A DNA stretch of 64,000 nt from Rhodanobacteraceae bacterium. GTDB lineage: Bacteria > Pseudomonadota > Gammaproteobacteria > Xanthomonadales > SZUA-5. The notes under the pieces are model-generated. The model searched no databases. It was not told where the DNA came from and saw only the letters and a program-made list of their open reading frames with translations. A program made the position numbers and the translations under genes. The stretch covers positions 62,001 through 126,000 of the forward strand of contig JADJPR010000016.1 in NCBI GenBank assembly GCA_016713135.1, given 5' to 3'. Shown here in pieces: positions 1 through 8,700 of the stretch; position 1 is the stretch's first letter, and the number at the start of each line of letters is the position of its first letter.

Positions 1-300
1 GCGCCCATGCCCGCCACCCGCGCGCCTGTCGCGACGACCTCGCCAGCCTGTCGCCGCGATGGATGCACGAGTACCGCGACACACGCCCGCCTATCGCCGC
101 GACAGGCGCGTGAGTACCGCGACACGCCCCCGCCCATGCCGCTGACAGGCGTACCCGCAATTCCGCATAGGCAGGCCCTTCGCCGCGACAGCCGCAGCAG
201 CGGCGCCGAATGGACCCGCCCATCCCAGCCACAGGCCCACCAGCAAAGCGCCACGCAACCGCCCATCTCCGCGACAGCCGGGCGAGCACACCAGGGAATG
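1..300. repeat. Imperfect direct repeats in non-coding DNA
   Basis: The first 412 bases carry no convincing gene. Inside them a unit of about 44 bases, built around GAGTACCGCGACA and CGCCGCGACAGGCG, occurs twice in a row near 68-107 and 112-151, with weaker traces on both sides. The open frames here are low-complexity and look like chance GC-rich frames. Nothing else could be recognised between this repeat and the end of darG. Confidence 0.4.
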
Positions 301-412
301 CCGGTGTCCCCGCCGGCGCCATGCGGACCTGACGACTGCCGCCCTCTACGGGCGGAGCCACCGGCACGGGCAACCCAGCGGATCCTGCGGAAACGCCGCG
401 ACGACGCCGGGA

Positions 413-1533
413 TTAGCGACCAGCTACCCGCCGGGCTCCGTCAACCTGGCCTTGCGCCGCGGCCCGGTTGTGAAAAGGCTGCAGCGCACGCAGCGCCAAC
501 GCCACCGAACGCTCGTCGAACAGCCGCACCTTGCGCTCTGCATGCGGCTGGCCCGCCGGCCAGCGGGCCAGAGCCGCGCGGACTAAGTCCGTCTCGGGCG
601 CAATTCCCTCGCGGTTGACCAACCAGTCGACCGTCGCCAGCAGTTCCATGCCATACGGCGACTGGAACCCGTCGATCAGCCGAGACACGGACTCCAGCGC
701 GTCCTGGTAGGGCGCCGCTTCACTGCTGCGCAGAAAGGCCGACACCCGCTCGCGCTGGCGGTCCTCGAACCAGATGGCGTCCAACGGACTGGCATCGGCA
801 AGGCGCTTGTCGCAACGCAGAAAGCTGCCGTCCAGATTGTCGAGAAGTTTGGTCAACCGATACGCGTAAGGGCCGTAGCGGTCGGCGGCGAATCGAAGGT
901 CCAGCGGATCGGGCAGCCCGAGCTGGCGGATAGCGCGCTCAAGGAACCACGCGAGCTTCTGGATTTCCAGCAGGCTGCACTCGAAACCGAGAACGGAGTA
1001 GCGGCGCACCAGTTCCGCAATCAAGGCGCGTGCAATGGTCAGGTTGAGCACGCCGCTGCGCTTGGCGACATTCTGGTACTGGGTCGTGGGCTGGTAGACA
1101 ACGACCTCAGTACCCTCGATGTCCGCGAGCGCACGCTCGATCTCGACCCGGACGGCGGCCCAGTCGAGCCCACCATTGCCGGCACCGAGCGGCGGGATGG
1201 CGACCGAACGCACCCGATGTTCATTGAGAAACCGGCGCAATTCCTCGAGACCCGATCGCACCCATTCAATCCGCGAGGGCGCTCGCCAGTCCTGCTTGGT
1301 TGCGAAATTCACCACATAACGCGGGCCCTGGAGTTCTCCCGGCTCGGTGACCAGCAGGCTGCCCGCACGCAGTTCGCCGCCTTGCAGGCAGCACGGTAGC
1401 GCGCGTAGTTGTCGTCGAAGCGCTCCCTGAACATGAGCGCGATGCCCTTGCCCATCACGCCGACGGTGTTGACCGTATTGACCAGCGCCTCGGCGCCGGG
1501 CTCGAGCAGATTGGCTTCGGTGTAGCGGATCAT
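413..1533 (-). pseudogene. DarG-type macrodomain antitoxin, frameshifted as read
   Basis: DarG removes ADP-ribose from thymidines in DNA modified by its partner DarT and also binds the toxin. Read from ATG at 1533, the first 50 or so residues are a typical macrodomain start (EALVNTVNTVGVMGKGIAL, the ADP-ribose-binding loop). Near 1385 the frame breaks. The rest of the macrodomain (RYVVNFATKQDW, IPPLGAGNGGLDW) and the long C-terminal DarG domain continue in another frame to 413. Adding one G in the run AAGGCGGC restores one protein of about 370 residues. The start codon overlaps the darT stop as ATGA, so the pair is translationally coupled. An intact toxin with a dead antitoxin should be lethal, so a sequencing indel is the simplest reading. 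A true mutation with a weakened toxin is the alternative. Confidence 0.8.
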
Positions 1534-2180
1534 GGGAAGTACCACTCTGGCCGCAGCACGGCCTTGACGCTCAGCGAGCGACGATGAATCTGGTCGGCGA
1601 TGCTGTCACGCACCACGCTGTCGTAGCAAACAACTCCCTGCAGGGCCGACAGCGGCAGGTGAGCATGCACCAGCGCCTCGGCTTCATAGCGTTCGAAGCG
1701 CTCCGGATCGTCGGGATCGCGTTGGAAGTCGCGGGACTGCAGTCTTGGCCAGTCAATCCACGTGAGATCCGCAAGATCGCTGGAGAACCGCGCCTTGGAA
1801 AGGGACGCGTGGCGGTCCGAGAACACGAATGACAACCTCTCCGCGGCGACCCGATGAAGACTCGTCACCAGTAAGCAGAGTTCCGCGCGATCACGTTGCG
1901 TCACGCCCCTGCCGGTGACGATGTTCAAGGTCATCGGCGAGAACGGTGTGAAATAAAAGGACACGTAGTCGGCCAGGGTGCCGCCGGGTGCGACTGGCAC
2001 CATCCGGTGGTTTCGCTCCCTGATCAGATCCGGCTTGCCGATCTGCACATAGTTCGGGTCCGTGACTCCGCCGTTGGCGCAATGCACGCCGTGATCGAGG
2101 ATCCACGGCAGATTGTCGCGATGCACCACGCGCCAGATCAGCGCCTGTCCGGGCGTCAGATCCGCGGCCGAGCGTGCCAC
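1530..2180 (-). CDS. darT: DarT DNA ADP-ribosyltransferase toxin
   Basis: DarT transfers ADP-ribose from NAD+ to thymidine in single-stranded DNA and blocks replication; such pairs act in toxin-antitoxin and anti-phage roles. The family hallmarks are visible: an N-terminal ALIWRVVHRDNLPWILDHG segment, the YVSFYFTPFSPM stretch, and YEAEALVHAHLPL near the C-terminus, which carries the expected catalytic glutamate. I chose GTG at 2180, one base after the hsdS stop; an in-frame ATG at 2219 would overlap hsdS by 38 bases. The gene is co-directional with and tightly coupled to the type I restriction genes upstream and to darG downstream (ATGA overlap). Length, about 216 residues, is normal for the family. 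Identification is strong; activity is inferred. Confidence 0.85.
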   Translation of the reverse strand: MARSAADLTPGQALIWRVVHRDNLPWILDHGVHCANGGVTDPNYVQIGKPDLIRERNHRMVPVAPGGTLADYVSFYFTPFSPMTLNIVTGRGVTQRDRAELCLLVTSLHRVAAERLSFVFSDRHASLSKARFSSDLADLTWIDWPRLQSRDFQRDPDDPERFERYEAEALVHAHLPLSALQGVVCYDSVVRDSIADQIHRRSLSVKAVLRPEWYFP

Positions 2181-2181
2181 C

Positions 2182-3757
2182 TCAGGCCACCTCGTCCATC
2201 GCAGGCGCAAGCGCCTCATGCAGCAGCGCCTCCAGCAGCCGCGCGCGGGTGGTGTCAGCGGTGGTGAGCGCGGCTTCGAGGCGGTCGCAGAGGGCCATCA
2301 GTTCGTCCACCTTGGCGACGATGCGGTGTTGTTCGACTAGAGAGGGCACAACAACTTCAACTTCCTCTACCTGGCGCGAAGAAATATGCGGCACACCGTT
2401 ACTGCGCCCGGGATTGATCTGCCTACTGAAGTCAGGCGAGTTCACCCAAAGGAACAGATAGGCGTCGGACAATCCGGGCGCCTTCTCTTCGAAGCGGCCT
2501 ACTCGCTGTAGCAAGAGACATGGCAGGTCGGCTTCGGAAACCCTGGCGACCTTGGTTCCAGTCGAGATGAATGGACGATCCAAACTGAGAACCACATCCC
2601 CGCTCGAAGCTCGAACCGCGCGAACTCTGGGGCACGCTCTTCAGAAAGGTGGACCGGCTCCTCCCAATTGAGGCACCCATGTCCCACGTTGGCGTTCCGC
2701 AGCAAACGGACCCCGATTTCGTGAACCATTCACTCTTGAACGCGTATCCGTTTTGAAGCGTTCGAAACTCCCGAAGGCGACAGCGCGCCTTGTGGCTGGA
2801 GCTCAGCAACTTGCCATTGACCGCTAGTTCGAGAATGGTCTCGCGGAGTTGCTTGATCTGGTCCGTGCGGGTGGTGAGAGCGGGGAGTGCGTCGAGGGTG
2901 GATTGGGCGTCTGCGACGCGAGTGTCGGGGTCGGGCGCGGTGAGGCGGGTGAGGCTGGCGGTGGTGAAGCGGTCACGGGTGGCTTCGCGCGCGCCGCGCG
3001 CGGCCTCCAGCCGGTCCAGCAGGGTCATCAGTTCGTCGACCCGCGCGACGATTCGGTGTTGTTCGGCGAGGGGTGGAACGGGCAATGGAAGCGCTGCGAA
3101 GTCGGAATCGTTGATCGCCGGATAAGCCTGCCCCCGCTGACAATTCTCAACCGCTGACACCATGTAGGGACTTCGAAGGGCGATCCACAGGTATCGGGGA
3201 AGGAGCATTCCTAGTCCGTCAAGGACTGCGAATGCGGTGCTAGCGATTGCAGGCGGATTGAAATCTTGCTCAATGACGGCGACGTTTAACAGATACGGGC
3301 GCACGCATGAGTAAATCACGTCTCCCTTCTCGGTGATTTTCCGCGCACGACTTGGCGCCTCGACAGCTTCAAGCACTCTGGGTTCTGCGACGATGCCGGC
3401 TTCCTTGTCGATCGCGGTGACATCGATGTACGTGAATGCGGACCGCGGCACCGTTTGCCCACGATCGCGCGTGACGCTTCGAACCGGGGCCCAGTGCCAG
3501 CTTCGTGGAAGTTCGAAAGGTGGTTCATCAACCACGGTTAGCGACTTGGAGCTTCGAACTGCGGCCCCCGAGTTCGCAAGAGCCGACTTCAGCTCTGCAA
3601 TTCGCTTCACCAACTCGGTCGCCGGCTCATCCCCCGCCTCCTGCTCCACCAACTTCCCCCGCACCGCCAGATCCAGCACAAACCTGCGCAGGCGCGGAAT
3701 CGCGTCCGGCGCCTCGGCGACGCGGTCATACATCTCGATCAGCTTCTCGGCGTTCAT
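2182..3757 (-). pseudogene. hsdS: Type I restriction specificity subunit HsdS, two frameshifts as read
   Basis: HsdS gives a type I restriction-modification complex its DNA target. The start MNAEKLIEMYDR lies 5 bases after the preceding stop. The first target-recognition domain and conserved helix (PPLAEQHRIVARVDELM) are intact. In the second recognition domain the frame breaks twice: near 2716, where TCGGGGTCC should have one more G, and near 2600, where GCGGGGATG should have one more G. The C-terminal conserved helix (PSLVEQHRIVAKVDELM, LLEALLHEAL) is then in frame to the stop. Repair gives about 525 residues. Both breaks fall in GGGG runs. That fits homopolymer miscalls, but slippage-based phase variation of specificity cannot be excluded. 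Confidence 0.85.
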
Positions 3758-3762
3758 CGCGG

Positions 3763-4068
3763 TCAGAACCTGAGGCCACGGCGCTCGGCGCACGCGTGGC
3801 AGAGATCGCCGGCCAACTGCCCGACATTGCAGCGCTCGCCGCAGTCGCTGCAGCAGCAGAAGCAGCGCGGATCGTGCAACAGCGTGTGCTGGGCGCGTGC
3901 GATGCGCTCGGGGCTGGGCGGGCGCTTCCAGCGGCGCCAGGCGCGCCATTGCAGTTCCGGCTGCGTGCCGTTCCAGATGACCCGGGCAACGTCCAGCCGC
4001 CAGCCGTCTGCGTCTTCCGGCACCACGCGGGTGTAGTCCGCGATCAAGTCCGCCTCGTTCGCACTCAT
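3763..4068 (-). CDS. Small Cys-rich (zinc-ribbon-like) protein in the hsd operon
   Basis: This 101-residue protein sits between hsdM and hsdS. Its ATG overlaps the hsdM stop (ATGA) and its stop is 5 bases before the hsdS start, so it is a translated operon member rather than a chance frame. The N-terminal two thirds look like a small globular domain rich in Trp and Arg (DGWRLDVARVIWNGTQPELQW). The C-terminal third has CFCCCSDCGERC and CHAC, spacing that suggests one treble-clef or zinc-ribbon knuckle. I do not recognise a named family. A role in assembling or modulating the restriction complex is inferred only from position. Confidence 0.7.
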   Translation of the reverse strand: MSANEADLIADYTRVVPEDADGWRLDVARVIWNGTQPELQWRAWRRWKRPPSPERIARAQHTLLHDPRCFCCCSDCGERCNVGQLAGDLCHACAERRGLRF

Positions 4069-5522
4069 CGCAGCAGCGCCTGCGCGAGAATGGTCTTCAG
4101 TTGCGCGCGCAGCGCGGCTACTTCGGCCTCTGCGGCATTCAGCTCAGCCAGCAGGGTGTCCGGATCGCCGTGGTCGGTGGCCACGGTGTGCGGGTTCTTG
4201 ATGTCGAGGTTGTAGCCGCGGGCCTTGATCTCGTCGATGGACACGCGCCATGCGCGCTCGTTCTCCACCCTGCCCTCGCGCGCGGCGCCACCCCACCATG
4301 CCACGCAATCGTCCAGATGCTCTTGGCGGATCGGCCGGGTCATCGAATAGGCCTTCTGGCCCTCGGGCACGCGGTGTTCCCAGTACCAGATCTCGTTCGT
4401 CGGCGTGCCCTTTTCGAAGAACAGCAGATTGGTGCCGATGCTGGCGTAGGGGCGGAACACCGAATTGGGCAGGCGCACGATGGTGTGCAGATTGCACTGT
4501 TCCAGCAGGTGCTCCTTGAGGCGGGTCTTCACCCCCTCGCCGAACAGCGTGCCATCCGGCAGCACCACCGCGGCGCGGCCGCCGGGCTTGAGCAGGCGGA
4601 TGAACAGCGCCAGGAACAAATCCGCGGTTTCCTTGGTGCGAAAGTGCTGCGGGAAGTTGGATTCGATGCCGTCCTCTTCCTTGCCGCCGAAGGGCGGGTT
4701 GGTGAGGATGATGTCCACCCGCTCGCGGTGTTCCCAGCTGATGTAGGGCCGCGCCAGCGTGTTGTCGTGGCGCACGAAGCTGGGGTCCTCGATGCCGTGC
4801 AGGAGCATGTTGGTGACGCACAGCATGTGCGGCAGCGGTTTCTTTTCGACCGCGCGCAGGCCCTGCTGCAGCGCCGCCTCGTCCTCCGGTTTCTTCACGT
4901 AGCGCTCGCGCATGTGGCGCATCGCGCAGCTGAGGAAGCCGCCGGTGCCGCAGCTCGGGTCGAACAGGGTCTCGCCCGGATGCGGATCGATGCGGTCGAC
5001 CATGAAGGCAGTCACCGCGCGCGGCGTGTAGTACTCGCCGGCATTGCCCGCGCTCTGCAGATCGTTCAGCAACTGCTCGTAGATCTCGCCGAAGTGGCGG
5101 CGGTCGGCCAGGTCATTGAAGTCCACCGCGCTGATGCGGTTGACCACCTGGCGCATCAACTGGCCGGACTTCATGTAGTTGTAGGCATCTTCGAACACCC
5201 CGCGCACCACCCGCGCGCGGTTGGCCCAAGGGCCGCGCGCCGGCAGGTTCTTCAGCGTGGGGAAAAGATCGCCATTGACGAAGTCGAGCAAGGCCTCACC
5301 GGTCAGTCCTTCCGGGTCGGCGGCCCAGCGGCGCCACTGCAGCCGCGGCGGAATCGGGCTCAGATACCCGTCGTGCAGCAGTTCCAGCGTCTGGTCCTGA
5401 TCGTCGATGATCTTGAGGAAGAACATCCAGCAGAGCTGGGCAAGACGCTGGGCGTCGCCATCCACGCCGGCGTCCTGGCGCATGACGTCCTGGATGGCTT
5501 TGACCGTGTTGCGAACAGACAT
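4065..5522 (-). CDS. hsdM: Type I restriction DNA methyltransferase subunit HsdM
   Basis: HsdM is the adenine-N6 methyltransferase subunit that, with HsdS, protects host DNA and, with HsdR, forms the restriction enzyme. In its 485 residues the HsdM_N helical domain comes first (about 1-130). It is followed by the SAM-binding motif DPSCGTGGF at 188-196 and the catalytic NPPF at 275-278 (ILTNPPFGG). A coiled segment at the C-terminus (AELNAAEAEVAALRAQL) probably contacts HsdS. The start lies 3 bases after the hsdR stop, and the stop overlaps the next start. Nothing is missing, so this subunit should be functional. Confidence 0.95.
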   Translation of the reverse strand: MSVRNTVKAIQDVMRQDAGVDGDAQRLAQLCWMFFLKIIDDQDQTLELLHDGYLSPIPPRLQWRRWAADPEGLTGEALLDFVNGDLFPTLKNLPARGPWANRARVVRGVFEDAYNYMKSGQLMRQVVNRISAVDFNDLADRRHFGEIYEQLLNDLQSAGNAGEYYTPRAVTAFMVDRIDPHPGETLFDPSCGTGGFLSCAMRHMRERYVKKPEDEAALQQGLRAVEKKPLPHMLCVTNMLLHGIEDPSFVRHDNTLARPYISWEHRERVDIILTNPPFGGKEEDGIESNFPQHFRTKETADLFLALFIRLLKPGGRAAVVLPDGTLFGEGVKTRLKEHLLEQCNLHTIVRLPNSVFRPYASIGTNLLFFEKGTPTNEIWYWEHRVPEGQKAYSMTRPIRQEHLDDCVAWWGGAAREGRVENERAWRVSIDEIKARGYNLDIKNPHTVATDHGDPDTLLAELNAAEAEVAALRAQLKTILAQALLR

Positions 5523-5525
5523 GGA

Positions 5526-7982
5526 TCAGGCGATGTCCTTGTAGAGTTCCTGTTGCAGCGCGTGCACGGCCTGCTCGAAGCCGGCCCGCCCGCCGAAGGG
5601 TTTCAGCAGTTGCACCGCGGTGCCCATCTCGCTGAACGGCGGGATCTGCAGCACGCGCACATTGTCCAGGCCGGCGACGAGGCCTTCGTCCTGGTACTTG
5701 TCCAGCAGCGCTTCCAGCACCGCGCGGGCCTGCGGACCATAGCGGGTAAAGAAGTCGCGCTTCTTCACCCCGTTGGCGCGCTCGCGACGGGTCAGCGGCG
5801 GCCGATCGTAGGCGATGTGGCAGATCAGGTCGAAGGGATCGAGGTCCTTGCCCACCTCGTCGAGCAGCGGCTCCAGCAACAGGCCTTCGGCAGCCAGCTC
5901 GGCGATGATCGCGTCCTTGCGTTCCTCGCCGTTCCAGCGGCGCAGGAACTGGTCCAGGCTGGCGTACTGTGCGCGGATCGCCTTGCGCGAGTAGTCGCGC
6001 AGGGATTCGGTCACCAGGCGGCCGTCGGCATCCAGATACTCGATGCGCTCGGTCGCCACGCGGACCGGGCGGCCGTGGATGTAGTACTTGGGCGGCGTCT
6101 GTCCGGTGCCCGGGCCGGGTCGATCGGGGTCGACCAGGATCTGCGCATCGCCATCGTCGCCGCCGGCCGTGTCCGGCGTTTGCGTAGCCGGATCGGGTTC
6201 TGGGGGCACCACGGGATCGTCCTCGCCCGGCTCGTAGACCTGCACCGGATCGCCGTCGAAGGCTGGATCGGCGAAGTGGCTGGTCGCGCCGCGGAAATCG
6301 ACCAGGGTGAAGTAGTACTTGTGGGTGTCCTCGTGCACACGCGTGCCGCGGCCAACGATCTGCTTGAACTCGGTCATCGAGCCCACCGGCCGATCCAGCA
6401 CGATCAGCCGGCAGGTCTGCGCATCGACCCCAGTGGAGAGCAGGCGCGAGGTGGTGACGATCACCGGATACGCGGCTTCCGGATCGATGAAATTGCCGAG
6501 CTGGGCGGTGCCGGCGGCATCGTCGCCGGTGATGCGCATCACGTAGCGATCGTTCTGCAGCACCAGGTCCTGGTTCTCGACGATCAGCGCCTGGCGCATC
6601 TGCGCGGCGTGCTCAGTGTCCACGCAGAACACGATGGTCTTCTGCATGCGGTCTCCGCTCTGGCGCAGGAAGTCCGAAATCCAGCGGGCCACGCGCCGCG
6701 TGCGCGAGTCGATCACCAGGGTGCGGTCGAAGTCCTTGACGTTGTAGATGCGGTCGTCGATCACGCGGCCGCGCGCATCGGTTTCGCCGCGCTTGGGCCG
6801 GTAGCCTTCGACATCGATGTCGAGGTGCACCTTGATGACCTTGTACGGCGCGAGGAAGCCATCGCCGATGCCCTGCTTGAGCGTGTAGCTGTAGACCGGC
6901 GGTCCGAAGTAATGGATGTTGGAGGCGTAGGCGGTTTCCTTCGGCGTGGCGGTCAGGCCGATCTGGGTGGCGCCGGAGAAGTACTCCAGGATCTCGCGCC
7001 AGGCCGAATCCTCCGCGGCGCTGCCGCGGTGGCATTCGTCGATGACGATCAGGTCGAAGAACTCCGGCGAGAACTCGCGGTAGAGTTTTTGCCGCTCGTC
7101 AGGACCGGTCAGCGACAGGTAAAGGCCGAGGTAGATCTCGTAGGAGGTGTCGATGCGCCGGCGCGCATCCAGCGATAGCGCCAGCTCCACCTTGCTGCCG
7201 TCATCGCGCTCGATGGTGTTGGCGCCGGTGGAGAGTTTGGCCATGGTCGCGCCGAAGGGGCGGAAGTCGTTGACCATGGTCTGGTCGACCAACACGTTGC
7301 GGTCCGCCAGGAACAGCACCCGCTTCTGCCTGCCCGCGCGCCAGTCGGATTTCCACAGGCGCCAGATGATCTGGAAAGCGGTGTAGGTCTTGCCGGTGCC
7401 GGTGGCCATCACCAGCAGCACCCGATCCTGCCCGCGTGCGATGGCCTCCACCGCCGCGTTGATCGCGTTGCGCTGGTAGTAGCGCGGCTCCTTGCCGCTG
7501 CCGTCCTCGTAGTACGGCTGCAGGACGATGCGCTCTTGCGCCGGCGTCAGGCCTTTCCAGCGCTGGTAACGGGACCAAAGTTCCGCAGGCGACGGGAAGG
7601 CATCCATCGACAACTGCGATTCGATGGCTGTGGCGCTTCCCGTGCGGTCATGGAACAGAAACGCCCGGCCATTGCTGGAGAACACGAAGGGGACATTCAG
7701 CGCGGACGCGTAATCCAGCGCCTGTTGCATGCCGTGGCCCGGATCGACATCGGTCCTCTTGGCCTCGATCAGCGCCAGCGGAATGTGCTGGTGATACAGC
7801 ACGAAATCCACCCGCTTTGGCTTGCCGCGTGCCACCAACCGCCCGCGCACGATGATCCTTCCCCGTGTGAACGAGACCTGCCGGCGGATATGCGCATCCT
7901 CATCCCAGCCGGCGCGCAGCAGCGCGGGCGTGATGAACTTGACGCTGACGTCGTCTTCGCTGAGCGGGGCTGCTGGAGGCAT
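5526..7982 (-). CDS. hsdR: Type I restriction endonuclease motor subunit HsdR
   Basis: HsdR translocates and cuts unmodified DNA. The frame is open further upstream, but the recognisable protein begins at the ATG at 7982 (MPPAAPLSEDDVSVKFITPAL), giving 818 residues, normal for the family. The nuclease core shows VDF at 58-60 and EAK at 73-75 (PD-(D/E)xK fold). The SF2 motor has MATGTGKT at 192-199, DECH at 315-318, and GLTATP shortly after. Late helicase motifs are TTSRLLSTGVDA and QIVGRGTRVHED. An acidic, proline-rich linker (EDDPVVPPEPDP) separates the motor from the C-terminal HsdM-binding domain. It is the first gene of a six-gene defence operon reading hsdR, hsdM, the Cys-rich protein, hsdS, darT, darG. 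Confidence 0.95.
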   Translation of the reverse strand: MPPAAPLSEDDVSVKFITPALLRAGWDEDAHIRRQVSFTRGRIIVRGRLVARGKPKRVDFVLYHQHIPLALIEAKRTDVDPGHGMQQALDYASALNVPFVFSSNGRAFLFHDRTGSATAIESQLSMDAFPSPAELWSRYQRWKGLTPAQERIVLQPYYEDGSGKEPRYYQRNAINAAVEAIARGQDRVLLVMATGTGKTYTAFQIIWRLWKSDWRAGRQKRVLFLADRNVLVDQTMVNDFRPFGATMAKLSTGANTIERDDGSKVELALSLDARRRIDTSYEIYLGLYLSLTGPDERQKLYREFSPEFFDLIVIDECHRGSAAEDSAWREILEYFSGATQIGLTATPKETAYASNIHYFGPPVYSYTLKQGIGDGFLAPYKVIKVHLDIDVEGYRPKRGETDARGRVIDDRIYNVKDFDRTLVIDSRTRRVARWISDFLRQSGDRMQKTIVFCVDTEHAAQMRQALIVENQDLVLQNDRYVMRITGDDAAGTAQLGNFIDPEAAYPVIVTTSRLLSTGVDAQTCRLIVLDRPVGSMTEFKQIVGRGTRVHEDTHKYYFTLVDFRGATSHFADPAFDGDPVQVYEPGEDDPVVPPEPDPATQTPDTAGGDDGDAQILVDPDRPGPGTGQTPPKYYIHGRPVRVATERIEYLDADGRLVTESLRDYSRKAIRAQYASLDQFLRRWNGEERKDAIIAELAAEGLLLEPLLDEVGKDLDPFDLICHIAYDRPPLTRRERANGVKKRDFFTRYGPQARAVLEALLDKYQDEGLVAGLDNVRVLQIPPFSEMGTAVQLLKPFGGRAGFEQAVHALQQELYKDIA

Positions 7983-8307
7983 GCCGTGGTCGACGCGGAG
8001 GGGCGTTCCGCATGTTGTCGGTATCAGGGTAGCGACGCAAGCGGGTTGCCATGCGCGATGCCGCGTGATCGCGAGCATGGCGCGAACCCCGTTCCGGACG
8101 ATTCCTGGCAGCCATCCCGCGGAGTAAAGTGGCTGCCCCAGCATGGGAGTCACCGGGTGGAAATCCCTTTGCGGGACCGCGCCGAAGGTCAACGCCGCGT
8201 CCTGCAGTCCCTCCGCGCACCCAGGCACATCGCAGACGAAGCGCCTGGCAAATGCGAGCGCGAGCGGTGTGGATCCGATATGCGGCCTCAAATCAGCGAC
8301 ACGTAAA
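7983..8307. other. Divergent intergenic region upstream of hsdR
   Basis: About 325 bases separate hsdR from the rightward membrane-protein gene and must hold promoters for both. The hsdR frame stays open through much of it, but that translation shows no restriction-enzyme similarity. No clear terminator, operator or repeat could be recognised. The AT-richer stretch ACGTAAAATG directly precedes the rightward start. Confidence 0.3.
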
Positions 8308-8649
8308 ATGTACGAAGCAAAGACCGAAGCACCGATCCCGACCCGGCATTTCGCCGCCCGCCTGCTGCTCCACTTCGCGATTGCCCTGGCGCTGCTGCTG
8401 GGATCGCTCGGGATCGGGATCCTGGGATACATGCACTCCGAGGGCCTGAGCCTGGTCGATGCCTTCCTCAATTCAGCCATGCTGTTGGGCGGGATGGGGC
8501 CGGTCAATCCGCCGCAGACGGTGAATGGCAAGATCTTCGCCGGTGTCTACGCCTTGTACTGCGGCCTGGTCTTCATCGCCTCCGCGGCGCTGCTGTTCAC
8601 CCCGGTGGTCCACCGGATCATGCACCGGTTCCACTGGGAAACGGACTAG
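8308..8649 (+). CDS. Two-helix membrane protein resembling a small ion-channel pore module
   Basis: The 113-residue product has two hydrophobic helices (LLLHFAIALALLLGSLGIGILGY and IFAGVYALYCGLVFIASAALLF). Between them lies a re-entrant-like segment (LVDAFLNSAMLLGGMGPVN). The helix-loop-helix layout is that of two-TM potassium channels, but the loop reads GGMGP where a selectivity filter would read T-V-G-Y-G. It is therefore either a non-potassium relative or only a look-alike. I chose the ATG at 8308; upstream codons look like non-coding sequence. Function unknown; membrane location is well supported. Confidence 0.6.
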   Translation: MYEAKTEAPIPTRHFAARLLLHFAIALALLLGSLGIGILGYMHSEGLSLVDAFLNSAMLLGGMGPVNPPQTVNGKIFAGVYALYCGLVFIASAALLFTPVVHRIMHRFHWETD

Positions 8650-8700
8650 CCGCCCCGCGCCGGGCTATCGTCGCGGCAATGCCTGATCGATGAGGTTTGC

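Noticed and set aside
7..618. Open frame of 203 codons at the left edge
   Set aside because: Low-complexity Pro/Arg/Ala product overlapping the direct repeats and the end of darG; no ribosome-binding site or family pattern.
4101..7178. Very long open frame on the plus strand opposite hsdM/hsdR
   Set aside because: It mirrors two unmistakable genes on the other strand, has shadow-type composition (Val, Ala, Arg, His rich) and no known domain. High GC makes such frames common here; the same applies to long antisense frames at 14.5-17.2, 53.2-55.9 and 58.0-61.1 kb.
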